Positions 6,699-13,445 of a DNA stretch of 18,976 nucleotides are shown here, one piece after another. The position numbers and the translations under genes were made by a program. The stretch is taken from the NCBI GenBank assembly GCA_964502785.1, contig CAZCXW010000023.1, positions 1 to 18,976 of the forward strand, written 5' to 3'. Origin of the DNA: JAGVYE01 sp964502785 (GTDB lineage Archaea; Nanobdellota; Nanobdellia; Woesearchaeales; GW2011-AR9). Each line of letters opens with the position of its first letter. The first letter of the stretch is position 1. The notes under the pieces are model-generated. The model did no database searches, had not been told where the DNA came from, and worked only from the letters and a program-made list of their open reading frames with translations.

Positions 6699-7046
6699 AT
6701 GAAACACGACATAAGAACAGCAACATCAGTACTAGGATTAAGCGCTCTTCTAGCCTGTGCCACTACTAATAATTATACAAGCATCTGCCAGCAAATGCAA
6801 ACAAACCATAATAATATCTGTGAAGGAAAATTCAACCTCGCCATGGCAGAAGCCGATTTGAACTTAAGGTTAGATAATGCTGACTGTCGAAATCGAGAGT
6901 TATTGACTAGAAAAGATGCAGAAGAGATGGAGCAATGCTACACGAAAGCTGATGCTGCTTTCTACACAGCTAAAAAGAAAGCAGAAGAAGAAAAGAAGCC
7001 TTGTTATGAAAACTTACCTAAAATAGTGAATGGATGTTTTCAATAA
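6699..7046 (+). CDS. Small six-cysteine lipoprotein, function unknown
   Basis: This is a 115-aa protein. The signal ends in a lipobox-like L-L-A-C (Cys20). The mature part is helical and charged, with six further cysteines at 30, 41, 63, 80, 102 and 113. Their even spacing along predicted helices suggests three disulfide bonds holding a helical bundle together, which fits an exported, oxidised protein. The section 68-100 is Lys/Glu-rich and coiled-coil-like. No family is recognised. It is transcribed divergently from the PKD operon and ends five bases from the convergent 165-aa gene. A frame at 6581-6769 overlaps its start in another phase and looks spurious. Confidence 0.7.
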   Translation: MKHDIRTATSVLGLSALLACATTNNYTSICQQMQTNHNNICEGKFNLAMAEADLNLRLDNADCRNRELLTRKDAEEMEQCYTKADAAFYTAKKKAEEEKKPCYENLPKIVNGCFQ

Positions 7047-7051
7047 AAAAA

Positions 7052-7549
7052 TTAAATTTCAGTTCCTTCAACTCTTCTGGAATAATGTTCTAATGCTGTT
7101 CTTACTGCCCCATAGAGATGCACGAACTCAGAAGCATGCCGCAAAGGATGAACTGGGCGAGGATGCAAATGTACTGTACGAGATAATTCCAAGGCTCTTG
7201 TCCACTTAAATCTTCCTTGTTCAATCTCTCTGAGAATTTCATCCGCGCGGGAAATGAGTTGTAACAATCCTTCTTCATTTACTTTTATCGCAATGTTTGG
7301 CTCATCCTCATTCTCGCATGACGTGATGGTTTGAATTGATCCATCCTTGCCATTTGTGGACATATAACGAGAAACAGTCTCATCCGCTTTCTTAACGAAA
7401 ACCCTTATCTTATAGGATTCACAATCCTTTTTAAGCGCAGTAACTACCCCTAAATAAAGAGGATTTCTATTCAGACTATCTTTTATAAATTTTTTATGTT
7501 CCATCATCAGCCTATCGATGGAATCATAATCTTGCAATCGTTCGTACAT
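7052..7549 (-). CDS. Hypothetical protein, 165 aa
   Basis: No family is recognised. The protein is soluble, with no signal or membrane segment. The middle has alternating beta-type segments (around 31-60 'YLGVVTALKK...YKIRVFVKK'). A helical part from about 95 contains 'ISRADEILREIEQGRF', and the tail is unusually His/Arg-rich ('RTVHLHPRPVHPLRHA' near 123-138). The His cluster could bind metal or nucleic acid, but this is only a composition argument. A TATA-like box sits 26 nt before the ATG, so the gene has its own leaderless promoter placed directly behind the tRNA-Ile gene. It converges on the six-Cys lipoprotein gene with a 5-nt gap. Confidence 0.65.
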   Translation of the reverse strand: MYERLQDYDSIDRLMMEHKKFIKDSLNRNPLYLGVVTALKKDCESYKIRVFVKKADETVSRYMSTNGKDGSIQTITSCENEDEPNIAIKVNEEGLLQLISRADEILREIEQGRFKWTRALELSRTVHLHPRPVHPLRHASEFVHLYGAVRTALEHYSRRVEGTEI

Positions 7550-7570
7550 ATTTCATAAAAAATGAGAGCT

Positions 7571-7579
7571 TTATTTAAA
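7571..7579 (-). promoter_or_regulatory. TATA-like box, leaderless type, for the 165-aa gene
   Basis: Read on the minus strand this is TTTAAATAA, centred 26 nt before the ATG at 7549. It lies just past the T-run that ends the tRNA-Ile gene. Confidence 0.55.
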
Positions 7580-7591
7580 AGATTATGCGAG

Positions 7592-7599
7592 AAAAAAAA
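7592..7599 (-). terminator. T-run after tRNA-Ile
   Basis: Eight consecutive T on the minus strand follow the discriminator base of the tRNA directly, a typical archaeal terminator. Confidence 0.6.
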
Positions 7600-7674
7600 T
7601 GGCCCCGCCCAGATTTGAACTGGGGACCTCACGATTATCAGTCGTGCGCTCAAGCCAGGCTAAGCTACGAGGCC
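7600..7674 (-). tRNA. tRNA-Ile (GAT anticodon)
   Basis: A full cloverleaf is seen on the minus strand. The acceptor GGCCTCG pairs with CGGGGCC (one T-G). The D-arm contains 'TAGCTTAGCCTGG', the anticodon stem is CACGA/TCGTG around the loop CTGATAA, and the T-arm is CCCAG/CTGGG around TTCAAAT. The discriminator is A at 7600 and CCA is not encoded. The anticodon GAT reads Ile codons ATC and ATT. No intron is present. A TATA-like box lies about 30 nt upstream and a T-run directly downstream. Confidence 0.95.
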
Positions 7675-7699
7675 TTAATCTATTGGCAACAGATGACCA

Positions 7700-7708
7700 T
7701 TTTTAAAC
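7700..7708 (-). promoter_or_regulatory. TATA-like box for tRNA-Ile
   Basis: On the minus strand this reads GTTTAAAAA, centred about 30 nt before the 5' end of the tRNA at 7674, matching archaeal tRNA promoters. Confidence 0.55.
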
Positions 7709-7730
7709 GTTACGCCTGAATTTAACGATA

Positions 7731-7740
7731 GTTTTATATC
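7731..7740 (+). promoter_or_regulatory. TATA-like box, leaderless type, for the HAD phosphatase gene
   Basis: GTTTTATATC is centred about 27 nt before the ATG at 7763; no ribosome binding site is present. Confidence 0.5.
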
Positions 7741-7762
7741 GAAATAAAAACAAACTGAAAGT

Positions 7763-8305
7763 ATGATCTTTCGTTCCTATCTGAAATTTTGGCTGAACTT
7801 TCCATCCTTTAAGAAGAAAATACTTACTAGCCATCAAAAATCCATTTATAGTATTCCTTATCATACACTAGCCAAAGCAGGAGTAAAATTACTTATCTTT
7901 GATGTAGATGACACCTTATGCGGTTATCACGATCTAATTTCAAATGAAACTCTGCGGCTGCTAAAAGATTTAAGAAAAAAGTTTCATATCGGCATCCTTT
8001 CCAACTGCAATACTGCAAGAAGAAATGAAGTCAAAGGAATGATGGAAGGAATTGACGTTTACATTACCGCAGAAAACTGCAAACCTGCCGCGCATTGTTT
8101 TCAATCCATTCTTCATCATTTCAACATCGCAGGAAAAAACACAGCAATGATCGGCGACAGAGCAGTTATGGATTTATGGGGAGCGTTGCAGGCAGAGATT
8201 TCCCATCGTATACTTATCGAACCCTATTCAGAATTTTATAAAGGCAGAAAAAGCCCTTATTTATCTAGATTGGTTAGAACGATTGAAAAGAAATGCATTG
8301 ATTAA
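7763..8305 (+). CDS. HAD-superfamily phosphatase, YqeG/PGP-phosphatase-like
   Basis: This is a 180-aa protein. All four HAD motifs are visible: motif I D-V-D-D-T at 47-51 (Asp47 nucleophile, Asp49 acid/base), motif II S-N at 80-81, motif III Lys107 in 'CKPA', and motif IV G-D-R...M-D at 131-137. The N-terminal stretch with 'IPYHTLAKAGVKLLIFDVDDTL', the size and the lack of a cap domain are as in YqeG/GEP4 enzymes, which remove phosphate from phosphatidylglycerophosphate at the membrane. In an archaeon the equivalent lipid would be archaetidylglycerophosphate, but the substrate here is not shown by sequence. The gene is monocistronic, 95 nt before the deoxyhypusine synthase-like gene. Confidence 0.82.
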   Translation: MIFRSYLKFWLNFPSFKKKILTSHQKSIYSIPYHTLAKAGVKLLIFDVDDTLCGYHDLISNETLRLLKDLRKKFHIGILSNCNTARRNEVKGMMEGIDVYITAENCKPAAHCFQSILHHFNIAGKNTAMIGDRAVMDLWGALQAEISHRILIEPYSEFYKGRKSPYLSRLVRTIEKKCID

Positions 8306-8370
8306 TGTTAAAATCTGGTTTTTGACGTGCGAAATGAGAAAGGACTTGATGGATGAAAAAAACGAAATAC

Positions 8371-8378
8371 TTTTAAAG
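8371..8378 (+). promoter_or_regulatory. TATA-like box, leaderless type, for the DHS-like gene
   Basis: TTTTAAAG is centred about 26 nt before the ATG at 8401, and there is no ribosome binding site. Confidence 0.5.
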
Positions 8379-8400
8379 AATTCTATTAAACAAAAAGCTT

Positions 8401-9606
8401 ATGGCTGAAGATCCTTTCGCAGGAAGCAAGTATATGGGTGGATGTAACCCCTCTGTGCCGCTCCATGCTTGGTCAGGAATGAACGTCCGCCATTTGGTAG
8501 AAAAAGTATATATCAAAGGTTCTTACGAATCACGAAAATTAGGAAATGCCGCAATGCTTCTTGCCGATGCTGCACAGGAAGGAAAACATATTTGGGTGGC
8601 TATGTCCGGAGCTGCGACACCTGCTGGTTTAGGAGGATTAGTCGCCCAACTTATAGAACAAGGGGTTGTGCAGGGAATTGTTTCTACTGGCGCTAATGTG
8701 TTTCATGATCTTCATTATGTTTTTGGCCTGCCGATGAGACAAGGATCACCGGAAGTTGATGATAATGATGTTTATAAAGATGGTTCAACACGGATTCACG
8801 ACATTACTATCAGAGGAAGAGAAACCCTTAAAGCACAAGATATGATTAATCAACACTACGCACGGCAAGTATTTCAAACACTTAAACCACCTTTTTCAAC
8901 AGCAACATTCTTGTATGAGTTTGGAAAAAAGATAATAGCTGACACTACTTCTGGTTGGGTAAAGCAGAAGAAAGGATCATTGCTCTTAACAGCTGTTGAA
9001 CATGATGTCCCTTATTTTTTAGATTCTGGCGCCAACCATTCGTTAGGGATGGATCTAGCAGCGCTTGTAGCAGAAGGAATTGCCGCTGACACAAGCCCCT
9101 CTTACGATGTTATTGAAGCCGCCGCATTTTCACGTTTTTGTCAACCACAATTTAATCTTTTTATCGGTGAAGGAGGACCGCGAAATTTTTTGCAGACAAC
9201 AGGTCCTACTGCTGCTGAAATCTTTTTTATGAATTTTGATGGCAGTGAAGGAGGAATCATTCTTTCTACAAGTGATGTAAGACAAGGGGCATTAAGCGGA
9301 AGTACTTTCTCAGAAGCAAAATCCTGGGGGAAATACGAAGACGCACATGGAGATAATAAAGTTGTTGTCTGGGGAGAATATACTATCACTCTGCCTATTA
9401 TTACTGCATATGTCATTGATAGACTAAATGGTCAGAAACTTCCACACAAAAGGCTTATGCAAAGACAAAATGAATTGAGAATCTCTTTTTTAGAGGAAGC
9501 TAGGCATCAGCGGCCGGCACGGGATAAAGAATATGCAGAATTAGCTCAAGATTTAGAAAGGATCACAAGTTTCGAAGCGCAAGCGCGAGAAAAACGTTCT
9601 ATCTGA
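8401..9606 (+). CDS. Deoxyhypusine synthase family protein (DHS-like clade)
   Basis: This is a 401-aa protein. The catalytic lysine motif S-W-G-K is at 308-311; Lys311 corresponds to the lysine of deoxyhypusine synthase that carries the aminobutyl group. NAD-site segments are also present: 'MSGAATPAGLG' (68-78), 'STGAN..HD' (95-103), 'DSGANHSLGMD' (208-218) and 'FIGEGGPRNF' (254-263). Deoxyhypusine synthase transfers aminobutyl from spermidine to a lysine of aIF5A. The 'STGAN..HD' form, where classical eukaryotic and archaeal enzymes have 'T(T)AGG.EED' (as I recall), places this nearer the DHS-like proteins. Some of those make homospermidine or related polyamines instead. The C-terminus (about 352-401) is a charged helical extension. 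The aIF5A gene is not in the window. Family sure, substrate open. Confidence 0.87.
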   Translation: MAEDPFAGSKYMGGCNPSVPLHAWSGMNVRHLVEKVYIKGSYESRKLGNAAMLLADAAQEGKHIWVAMSGAATPAGLGGLVAQLIEQGVVQGIVSTGANVFHDLHYVFGLPMRQGSPEVDDNDVYKDGSTRIHDITIRGRETLKAQDMINQHYARQVFQTLKPPFSTATFLYEFGKKIIADTTSGWVKQKKGSLLLTAVEHDVPYFLDSGANHSLGMDLAALVAEGIAADTSPSYDVIEAAAFSRFCQPQFNLFIGEGGPRNFLQTTGPTAAEIFFMNFDGSEGGIILSTSDVRQGALSGSTFSEAKSWGKYEDAHGDNKVVVWGEYTITLPIITAYVIDRLNGQKLPHKRLMQRQNELRISFLEEARHQRPARDKEYAELAQDLERITSFEAQAREKRSI

Positions 9607-9626
9607 AATAAAGTTTTTTCACATAA

Positions 9627-10730
9627 TCATTTCCTCACCAACTCCGCCACCGTTTCACTATGATACGTCTGCGGGAATAAATCAAAAAGAGCGGCACTCT
9701 TAATAGTATAATTCTTAAATTTGGGAATATCCTTTGCTAATTGTTGCAGATTACAGGAGACATAGATAATTATCTCTGGCTCTAGTTTATTCAGTTCAGA
9801 GATCACCTGCATATCCATGCCGCTTCGGGGAGGATCGGTAATGACATACAGAGGTTTCCGTAGGGAAAGTTTAGACAATTTTTTTACATCACTGCAAATT
9901 GCTTGAACATTTGTAACATTATTCAAAAGACAATTCTTACGCGCCCTCTCCACGGAAGCAGGAAAATCTTCAATGGCAATAACTTCTTTAAATAAATCAG
10001 CATTGATGATTGCAAAAGCCCCCACACCGCTATAAAGATCAAGTAACATTCCTTGAGAAGTAGGATATGTTTGTAATAATTCACGAACATAACAATGCAT
10101 TTTCTCCGCTAATTCATGATTATTCTGAAAAAATCCTTGTGTACTGTACGTGAATATTTTTCCTAAGTACGTTTGCTGCAAAGAATCCTCTCCTTTGACA
10201 ACATAAAACTCATCTGAAAACGTTTCCTCAATATCTGCAGGAACTCGCGCCACAGTAACAATCCCCGCCGTTGTGATTTGAGAAAATGTTCTTATGAGAT
10301 CATCTGCCCTTTGCAAATCTGATGATTGAGCATTCAACACAAAGGAAATACTTGTCTTTTCAGAAATTCTGATGACAGCGTAGCGAAAGGTTCCCCTCTT
10401 TTTTCTCTGATCAAAAGCATCGACATTCTTAAAATAATCACGCACTTCCTTCAATAAAACATTAATCTTTTCTTCAGAAATGACACACTTCTCCACATCA
10501 ACAAGATCAAACGCATTCCCTTTCTTGCGTAATCCTAATCCATTGTTGGTAAAAAGAAAATCCATCCTATTCCGATAAGCATATGGTTTGCTTGAGAACA
10601 CATTAATATTAGAAACTTTAAGAGCCTGTTCTACGTGCTTTTTTTTATTTTCCAGCTGAAGCTCGTAGGGGATATGCTGGCCAGTACAGCCGCCGCAGGT
10701 TCCGAAGTAAAGGCATAAAGGAGTTGACAT
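9627..10730 (-). CDS. 23S rRNA/tRNA m5U methyltransferase, RumA/TrmA family
   Basis: This is a 367-aa protein. Four cysteines that fit the family's 4Fe-4S cluster are at 6, 12, 15 and 82 ('CGGC' at 12-15). After a central domain comes a Rossmann methyltransferase domain with SAM motif 'DLYSGVG' (231-237), 'DPPRSG' (299-304), the nucleophilic Cys326 in 'YVSCN', and the C-terminal 'HSETVAEL' with the general-base Glu359. It uses SAM to make 5-methyluridine in RNA. In archaea, RumA-derived enzymes have been shown to methylate U54 of the tRNA T-loop or a position in 23S rRNA; which applies here cannot be told. There is no N-terminal TRAM domain. The gene converges on the DHS-like gene (20-nt gap) and diverges from the radical SAM gene. 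Confidence 0.9.
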   Translation of the reverse strand: MSTPLCLYFGTCGGCTGQHIPYELQLENKKKHVEQALKVSNINVFSSKPYAYRNRMDFLFTNNGLGLRKKGNAFDLVDVEKCVISEEKINVLLKEVRDYFKNVDAFDQRKKRGTFRYAVIRISEKTSISFVLNAQSSDLQRADDLIRTFSQITTAGIVTVARVPADIEETFSDEFYVVKGEDSLQQTYLGKIFTYSTQGFFQNNHELAEKMHCYVRELLQTYPTSQGMLLDLYSGVGAFAIINADLFKEVIAIEDFPASVERARKNCLLNNVTNVQAICSDVKKLSKLSLRKPLYVITDPPRSGMDMQVISELNKLEPEIIIYVSCNLQQLAKDIPKFKNYTIKSAALFDLFPQTYHSETVAELVRK

Positions 10731-10764
10731 GAGATCTCTTGATAAAGAATATTTTGTGGCAATC

Positions 10765-10772
10765 TTTAAAAA
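10765..10772 (+). promoter_or_regulatory. TATA-like box, leaderless type, for the COG1031-like gene
   Basis: TTTAAAAA is centred 26 nt before the ATG at 10795. The gap to the divergent methyltransferase start at 10730 is only 64 bp, so both promoters share this spacer. A weaker AAAATATT on the other strand near 10748-10755 could serve the methyltransferase gene. Confidence 0.5.
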
Positions 10773-10794
10773 ACATTACTCCTAAACAACCATT

Positions 10795-12282
10795 ATGCAT
10801 TACACCATCCTTGATTGCTATACCGATGAAGCATCTGGCTTAGGCGTACCACCCTACCTAGGTACATATCCAAGATATATTTTCGGAAAATTACGCAAAG
10901 AAGACCATTCCATTTCCTACTTAACAATCGACGATCTGCGCCTTTGGAAGAAATTCAACAACAAAAAACGGGAGCCTTCAGAAAAAGAAAAAACAAATAT
11001 TCTCATCTACAATCTTACCATAAACAGCGCAGAGAAAATTCTCGCAAACACAGATTGTTTAATCGTCATCCTCGGCGTGCATGTGCCTGGAAAATATCTC
11101 ACCGCGCTTCCCGGCACGATTCAGGAAATAATCCCCCTCATTCGGGACCTGCCGATGAAAAAAATCCTTACCGGACCAGCGGTATTTGGCACGCAATTAG
11201 AAGGCGGAAAATTCTTTGAAAGAATCCCGCAGGATATTTTTACAGAAATCATTAATTATGATGTTGATTTTGCGAAACTGGAAGAGTTTGTTCTAGATGG
11301 CGTTGAAATTTTGAAGCAAATTCCTGATAAAAGAATGATTGAAATTGAAACATCTCGTGGATGTAATATCGGAAAATGCAGTTTCTGCACAGAACCATTA
11401 AAAAACAAATTTTCAAATAGAAAGATGGAACCAATTCTCCAAGAGATTAAAGCATATTACGAACAGGGAGCGCGCTTCTTCCGCCTCGGCAAGCAAGCAG
11501 ATTTTTATTCCTCTGATCGTCCCATTGAAATGCTGCAAAAAATTCGAGAACAATGTCCCAATATCGAAGTCCTCCACATCGACAATGTCAATCCCAATTC
11601 TGTTGTTAAACCAGGCGGTGAAGAAATTACCAAAGCCATTGCAGAATATTGTACACCAGGAAATATCGCTGCATTTGGTGTTGAATCATTCGATCCAGAA
11701 GTCGTGAAAGCAAATATCCTTAATACCATGCCTGCAATTGCCATGAAAGCTATTCGTATCATCAATAAATATGGTGCAGAACGTGGAAATAATGGCATGC
11801 CAAAATTTCTTCCGGGAATTAACATTATTTTTGGCCTATTGAATGAAACGAAAGAATCCCAGAAAAAAAACATGCTGGCATTGCAGCAAGTGTTGGCTGA
11901 AAATCTCCTATTGCGTAGAATTAATATTCGTCAAGTAGCAATTCTCCCCGATACTTTTTTAGAGAAACATGGCGGCGCAAAATACTTACGCAAAAATAAA
12001 CAATATTATTGGAAATGGCGCAACGAAATCCGCCAGAACATTGATGAACCAATGCTCCACCGCATTCTCCCTATTGGGACCATTCTTTCCGATGTCTTTA
12101 CAGAAATGTACGATGGCAAAACGACATTCTGCCGGCAAATGGGAACATATCCGTTAGTAATTGGCGTGAAAGGAAGAATCCCACTAAAACAAAAGATTAA
12201 GATAAAAGTTACAGGATATATGTTAAGGAGCATTACAGGAGAAGTGGAAAGTTTTATTCCCCCTAACAAAAAATACAATTAA
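10795..12282 (+). CDS. Radical SAM protein, COG1031-like
   Basis: This is a 495-aa protein. The N-terminal part (1-175), opening with 'ILDCYTDEASGLGVPPYLG', resembles a B12-binding-type Rossmann region without an obvious cobalamin motif. The radical SAM core follows, with cluster ligands C190-x4-C195-x2-C198 in 'SRGCNIGKCSFCTEP'. This is wider than the classical CX3CX2C; extended spacing is, as I recall, usual for COG1031. The conserved 'FFRLGKQADFYS' follows. The C-terminal part includes 'FCRQMGTYPLVIGV'. COG1031 members usually continue into a helix-hairpin-helix domain; here the protein stops about 25 residues after 'GYMLRSITG', so that DNA/RNA-binding tail is missing. The reaction is unknown. 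It ends seven bases before a convergent gene. Confidence 0.82.
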   Translation: MHYTILDCYTDEASGLGVPPYLGTYPRYIFGKLRKEDHSISYLTIDDLRLWKKFNNKKREPSEKEKTNILIYNLTINSAEKILANTDCLIVILGVHVPGKYLTALPGTIQEIIPLIRDLPMKKILTGPAVFGTQLEGGKFFERIPQDIFTEIINYDVDFAKLEEFVLDGVEILKQIPDKRMIEIETSRGCNIGKCSFCTEPLKNKFSNRKMEPILQEIKAYYEQGARFFRLGKQADFYSSDRPIEMLQKIREQCPNIEVLHIDNVNPNSVVKPGGEEITKAIAEYCTPGNIAAFGVESFDPEVVKANILNTMPAIAMKAIRIINKYGAERGNNGMPKFLPGINIIFGLLNETKESQKKNMLALQQVLAENLLLRRINIRQVAILPDTFLEKHGGAKYLRKNKQYYWKWRNEIRQNIDEPMLHRILPIGTILSDVFTEMYDGKTTFCRQMGTYPLVIGVKGRIPLKQKIKIKVTGYMLRSITGEVESFIPPNKKYN

Positions 12283-12289
12283 ACAAACC

Positions 12290-12802
12290 TTACTTCAACG
12301 TATCCGCCACCGCCGCGCTCATCGACGCAGGAAAAGTGACAAGAATTGTTCTTTTGATGGCCACGATCGTGTTCGTCACCCAAGGCGCCCTGTCGATCAA
12401 TGTTAACAACAGCGCCACGACCAGAAATGAAAGAAGATACGTAAAAATGATCCTCTTCAGATATTCATCCCAATGCGTTTTGAGATGTAAACGGTAATAA
12501 TTATAATAGACAAACACGGAAATGAACAACAAAGATATTCCCAAGAAGACTAGGATGTTTGGAATAGGAATATTTCGGGAAATCTCCCAGCTCTCTTCCG
12601 TAAAACCAACAGGAATCGCCAGAATTCCTGCCCCTACAATAACCTGCATGACATCCCACAGATAAAATTCAATCATTAAAGGAGAGACTTCTTTATGCAG
12701 AACCTTTCCTTTTTTGTCATGATAAGTAGATACTTCATGCAGACGCCCATTGATATGCACTAAATGCTTTCTTGTTGTGAGATGCTGCGGTTTTGCGTCC
12801 AT
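12290..12802 (-). CDS. DUF2391-like integral membrane protein
   Basis: This is a 170-aa protein. A soluble N-terminus (1-45) with beta character ('HLVHINGRLHEVSTYHD') precedes four predicted membrane helices at about 49-66, 82-101, 117-136 and 148-167. The pattern 'FYLWDVMQVIVGAGILAIPVGF' and the closing 'FPASMSAAVADTLK' match the DUF2391 family of archaeal and bacterial membrane proteins, whose function is not known. The start at 12802 has a TATA-like box 26 nt upstream (TTTAAATA, 12825-12832) and no ribosome binding site. The gene is divergent from the Nudix gene. Confidence 0.78.
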   Translation of the reverse strand: MDAKPQHLTTRKHLVHINGRLHEVSTYHDKKGKVLHKEVSPLMIEFYLWDVMQVIVGAGILAIPVGFTEESWEISRNIPIPNILVFLGISLLFISVFVYYNYYRLHLKTHWDEYLKRIIFTYLLSFLVVALLLTLIDRAPWVTNTIVAIKRTILVTFPASMSAAVADTLK

Positions 12803-12824
12803 GACATGGATAAGCCAAAATTCA

Positions 12825-12832
12825 TTTAAATA
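12825..12832 (-). promoter_or_regulatory. TATA-like box, leaderless type, for the DUF2391 gene
   Basis: On the minus strand this is TATTTAAA, centred 26 nt before the ATG at 12802. Confidence 0.55.
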
Positions 12833-12876
12833 TTCTTGTTTTCATTCTAAAGTAGAGATAGAAGAACCGCAATTAA

Positions 12877-12882
12877 TTTATA
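12877..12882 (+). promoter_or_regulatory. TATA-like box, leaderless type, for the Nudix-HD operon
   Basis: TTTATA is centred 27 nt before the ATG at 12906. Its position supports that start over the more distal ATG at 12750, which would lie inside the divergent DUF2391 gene. Confidence 0.5.
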
Positions 12883-12905
12883 GCTATCTTATTAACCTGA
12901 AAGCG

Positions 12906-13445
12906 ATGGATAATCGTCCTAAAGTAGGTGTTTGTGTCATTGTTGTCAAAGATGGCAAAGTTCTCATGCAGAAACGCAAAGGCGCGCATGGAGAAGGCAC
13001 GTGGAGTTTTCCCGGCGGTCACTTGGAATTTAATGAAACGTGGGAAGAATGCGCCAAACGAGAAACATTCGAAGAAGTAGGAATTTTTCTGAAGAATCTT
13101 CGTTTCGTAGCGGCAACGAACGATATCATTGAGTCTTTGAGTTGGGTGGAATGGGAGAAGATGCCGGAACCATTGTTTATCCCCCTCATTAATTTAAAAG
13201 AACAAGGCTTTGACTTTCAAGAACATCTGAATTCCAAAATTGTTGAACACTACAAAGGGAAAAAGTACAAAATAATCGGCGAAGGAAAACATTCTGAAAC
13301 ACAGGAAGATCTTGTAATCTACCGGGCATTGTACGACTCCGAGGAATTTGGCAAGAATGCCCTTTGGATACGTCCAAAGAAGATGTTCTATGAGAAAATT
13401 ACAAAAGATGGAAAAGAAGTGCCGCGGTTTCAGAGAGTCCGATGA
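12906..13445 (+). CDS. Nudix hydrolase fused to a DUF1653 domain, Nudix part apparently shortened
   Basis: This is a 179-aa protein from the ATG at 12906. Residues 5-100 are Nudix, with the box running from Gly38 to Ile60 and intact catalytic R52-E-x2-E-E57. The sequence resembles the NUDT15/MTH1-like group that hydrolyses modified or non-canonical nucleoside triphosphates. Between 'AATNDI' (69-74) and 'SLSWVEW' (77-83) about 30 residues normally present in that group are missing, including a core strand. Residues 112-178 are a DUF1653-like domain ('HYKG', 'GEGKHSETQEDLVIYRALY', 'LWIRPKKMF', 'EVPRFQ'). DUF1653 is usually a stand-alone short protein of unknown role. The stop overlaps the start of the HD gene by four bases (ATGA), showing translational coupling. 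Activity of the shortened Nudix fold is doubtful. Confidence 0.82.
   Translation: MDNRPKVGVCVIVVKDGKVLMQKRKGAHGEGTWSFPGGHLEFNETWEECAKRETFEEVGIFLKNLRFVAATNDIIESLSWVEWEKMPEPLFIPLINLKEQGFDFQEHLNSKIVEHYKGKKYKIIGEGKHSETQEDLVIYRALYDSEEFGKNALWIRPKKMFYEKITKDGKEVPRFQRVR

Noticed and set aside
6581..6769. 62-codon Lys-rich frame in the divergent intergenic region
   Set aside because: It overlaps the start and promoter of the six-Cys lipoprotein in another phase and reads as low-complexity AT-rich sequence.
8334..8408. 24-codon frame before the DHS-like gene
   Set aside because: It spans the TATA-like box of the DHS-like gene and overlaps its start, with no ribosome binding site.
12750..12905. Upstream extension of the Nudix frame
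   Set aside because: It runs into the divergent DUF2391 gene, has no homology to Nudix N-termini, and a leaderless promoter supports the ATG at 12906.
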